Assembly: GCA_003648225.1 (NCBI GenBank)
Contig: QMOL01000200.1
Location: 1-5,952, forward strand
Direction: 5' to 3'
From: Chlamydiota bacterium
Lineage (GTDB): Bacteria; Auribacterota; UBA3054; B51-G9
Length of the DNA stretch: 5,952 bases
Below, piece by piece: positions 5,758 through 5,952 of this stretch. Each line of letters begins with the position of its first letter. The first letter of the stretch is position 1. The notes beneath the pieces are model-generated. The model saw only the letters and a program-made list of their open reading frames with translations. It was not told the origin of the DNA and did not search any database. Made by a program: the position numbers and the translations under genes.

Positions 5758-5952
5758 ATGACCAGCAGAGAACATATAAAAAAAATTATAAATGGTGATA
5801 AAGTCGACCGGTGCGGTTTCTGGCTCGGTAATCCACATGAAGACACGTGGCCGATTCTCCATAATTATTTCGGAACTAAAACTGATGAGGAACTTCGCCG
5901 AAAACTTAATGATGATTTCCGTTGGTTCACTCCACAGTTTTTTCATGGAATA
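5758..5952 (+). CDS. Uroporphyrinogen-decarboxylase-family protein (3'-truncated by window edge)
   Basis: An open frame starts at ATG 5758 and runs 65 codons to the right edge without a stop. The N-terminus 'MTSREHIKKIINGDKVDR' matches the opening helix and 'DR' turn common in URO-D-superfamily proteins, followed by 'CGFWLGNPHEDTWPIL' and 'DEELRRKLNDDFRW'. True HemE has an 'MRQAGR' motif near this point, and it is absent here, so a haem-synthesis role is unlikely. The superfamily also includes corrinoid-dependent methyltransferases (MtaA and CmuA types) and many uncharacterised paralogues. I would call it one of those without choosing a reaction. It lies 67 bp after copy B on the same strand and may be co-transcribed with the importer. 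The start is set by the family-typical N-terminus; there is no SD. Confidence 0.82.
   Translation, partial: MTSREHIKKIINGDKVDRCGFWLGNPHEDTWPILHNYFGTKTDEELRRKLNDDFRWFTPQFFHGI

Noticed and set aside
5737..5946. 69-codon minus-strand open frame at the right end
   Set aside because: It is antisense to the URO-D-family N-terminus, which has clear family features on the plus strand.

Overview
The window is a single-strand (+) gene cluster for an ABC-type sugar importer. It holds three importer genes plus the first 65 codons of a uroporphyrinogen-decarboxylase-family gene. Layout: (1) 1-1394, the 3' part of a gene cut by the left edge, encoding a solute-binding-protein C-terminus fused to a MalF/UgpA-type permease (copy A). 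(2) 1487-3157, a MalG/UgpE-type permease with an unusually large extracytoplasmic insertion. (3) 3291-5690, a complete 799-residue fusion of solute-binding protein and MalF-type permease (copy B), a gap-free paralogue of copy A. (4) 5758 to beyond the right edge, a divergent URO-D-family protein. The spacers are 92, 133 and 67 bp, and all genes are co-directional, so an operon is plausible, but I see no convincing promoter or intrinsic terminator.

How the genes work together: CUT1-family importers normally have four separate parts, a free or lipid-anchored binding protein, an F-type and a G-type permease, and an ATPase dimer. Here the binding protein is fused through a membrane-spanning linker to the F-type permease. 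The G-type permease carries about 300 extra residues in its first extracytoplasmic loop, which is a candidate docking or sugar-binding domain. One G gene lies between two F-type fusion genes, which suggests two alternative binding-protein/F subunits sharing one G subunit. No ATPase gene is in the window; it must lie elsewhere or be a shared MalK/MsmX-type ATPase.

All three spacers contain short tandem repeats with 7-9 bp units. The unit differs from spacer to spacer, and in each spacer a repeat-like tract ends within 3-8 bp of the next start codon. The second spacer also contains long inverted repeats. No start codon has a recognisable Shine-Dalgarno sequence.

Organism: the moderately AT-rich genes, the extracytoplasmic domains, the absence of SD sequences, and a URO-D paralogue of the 'FWLGNPH..TW' type beside sugar-uptake genes suggest an uncultured Gram-negative bacterium, perhaps of the PVC group (for example Lentisphaerota-like). 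This is an impression from family resemblance, not a demonstrated placement.
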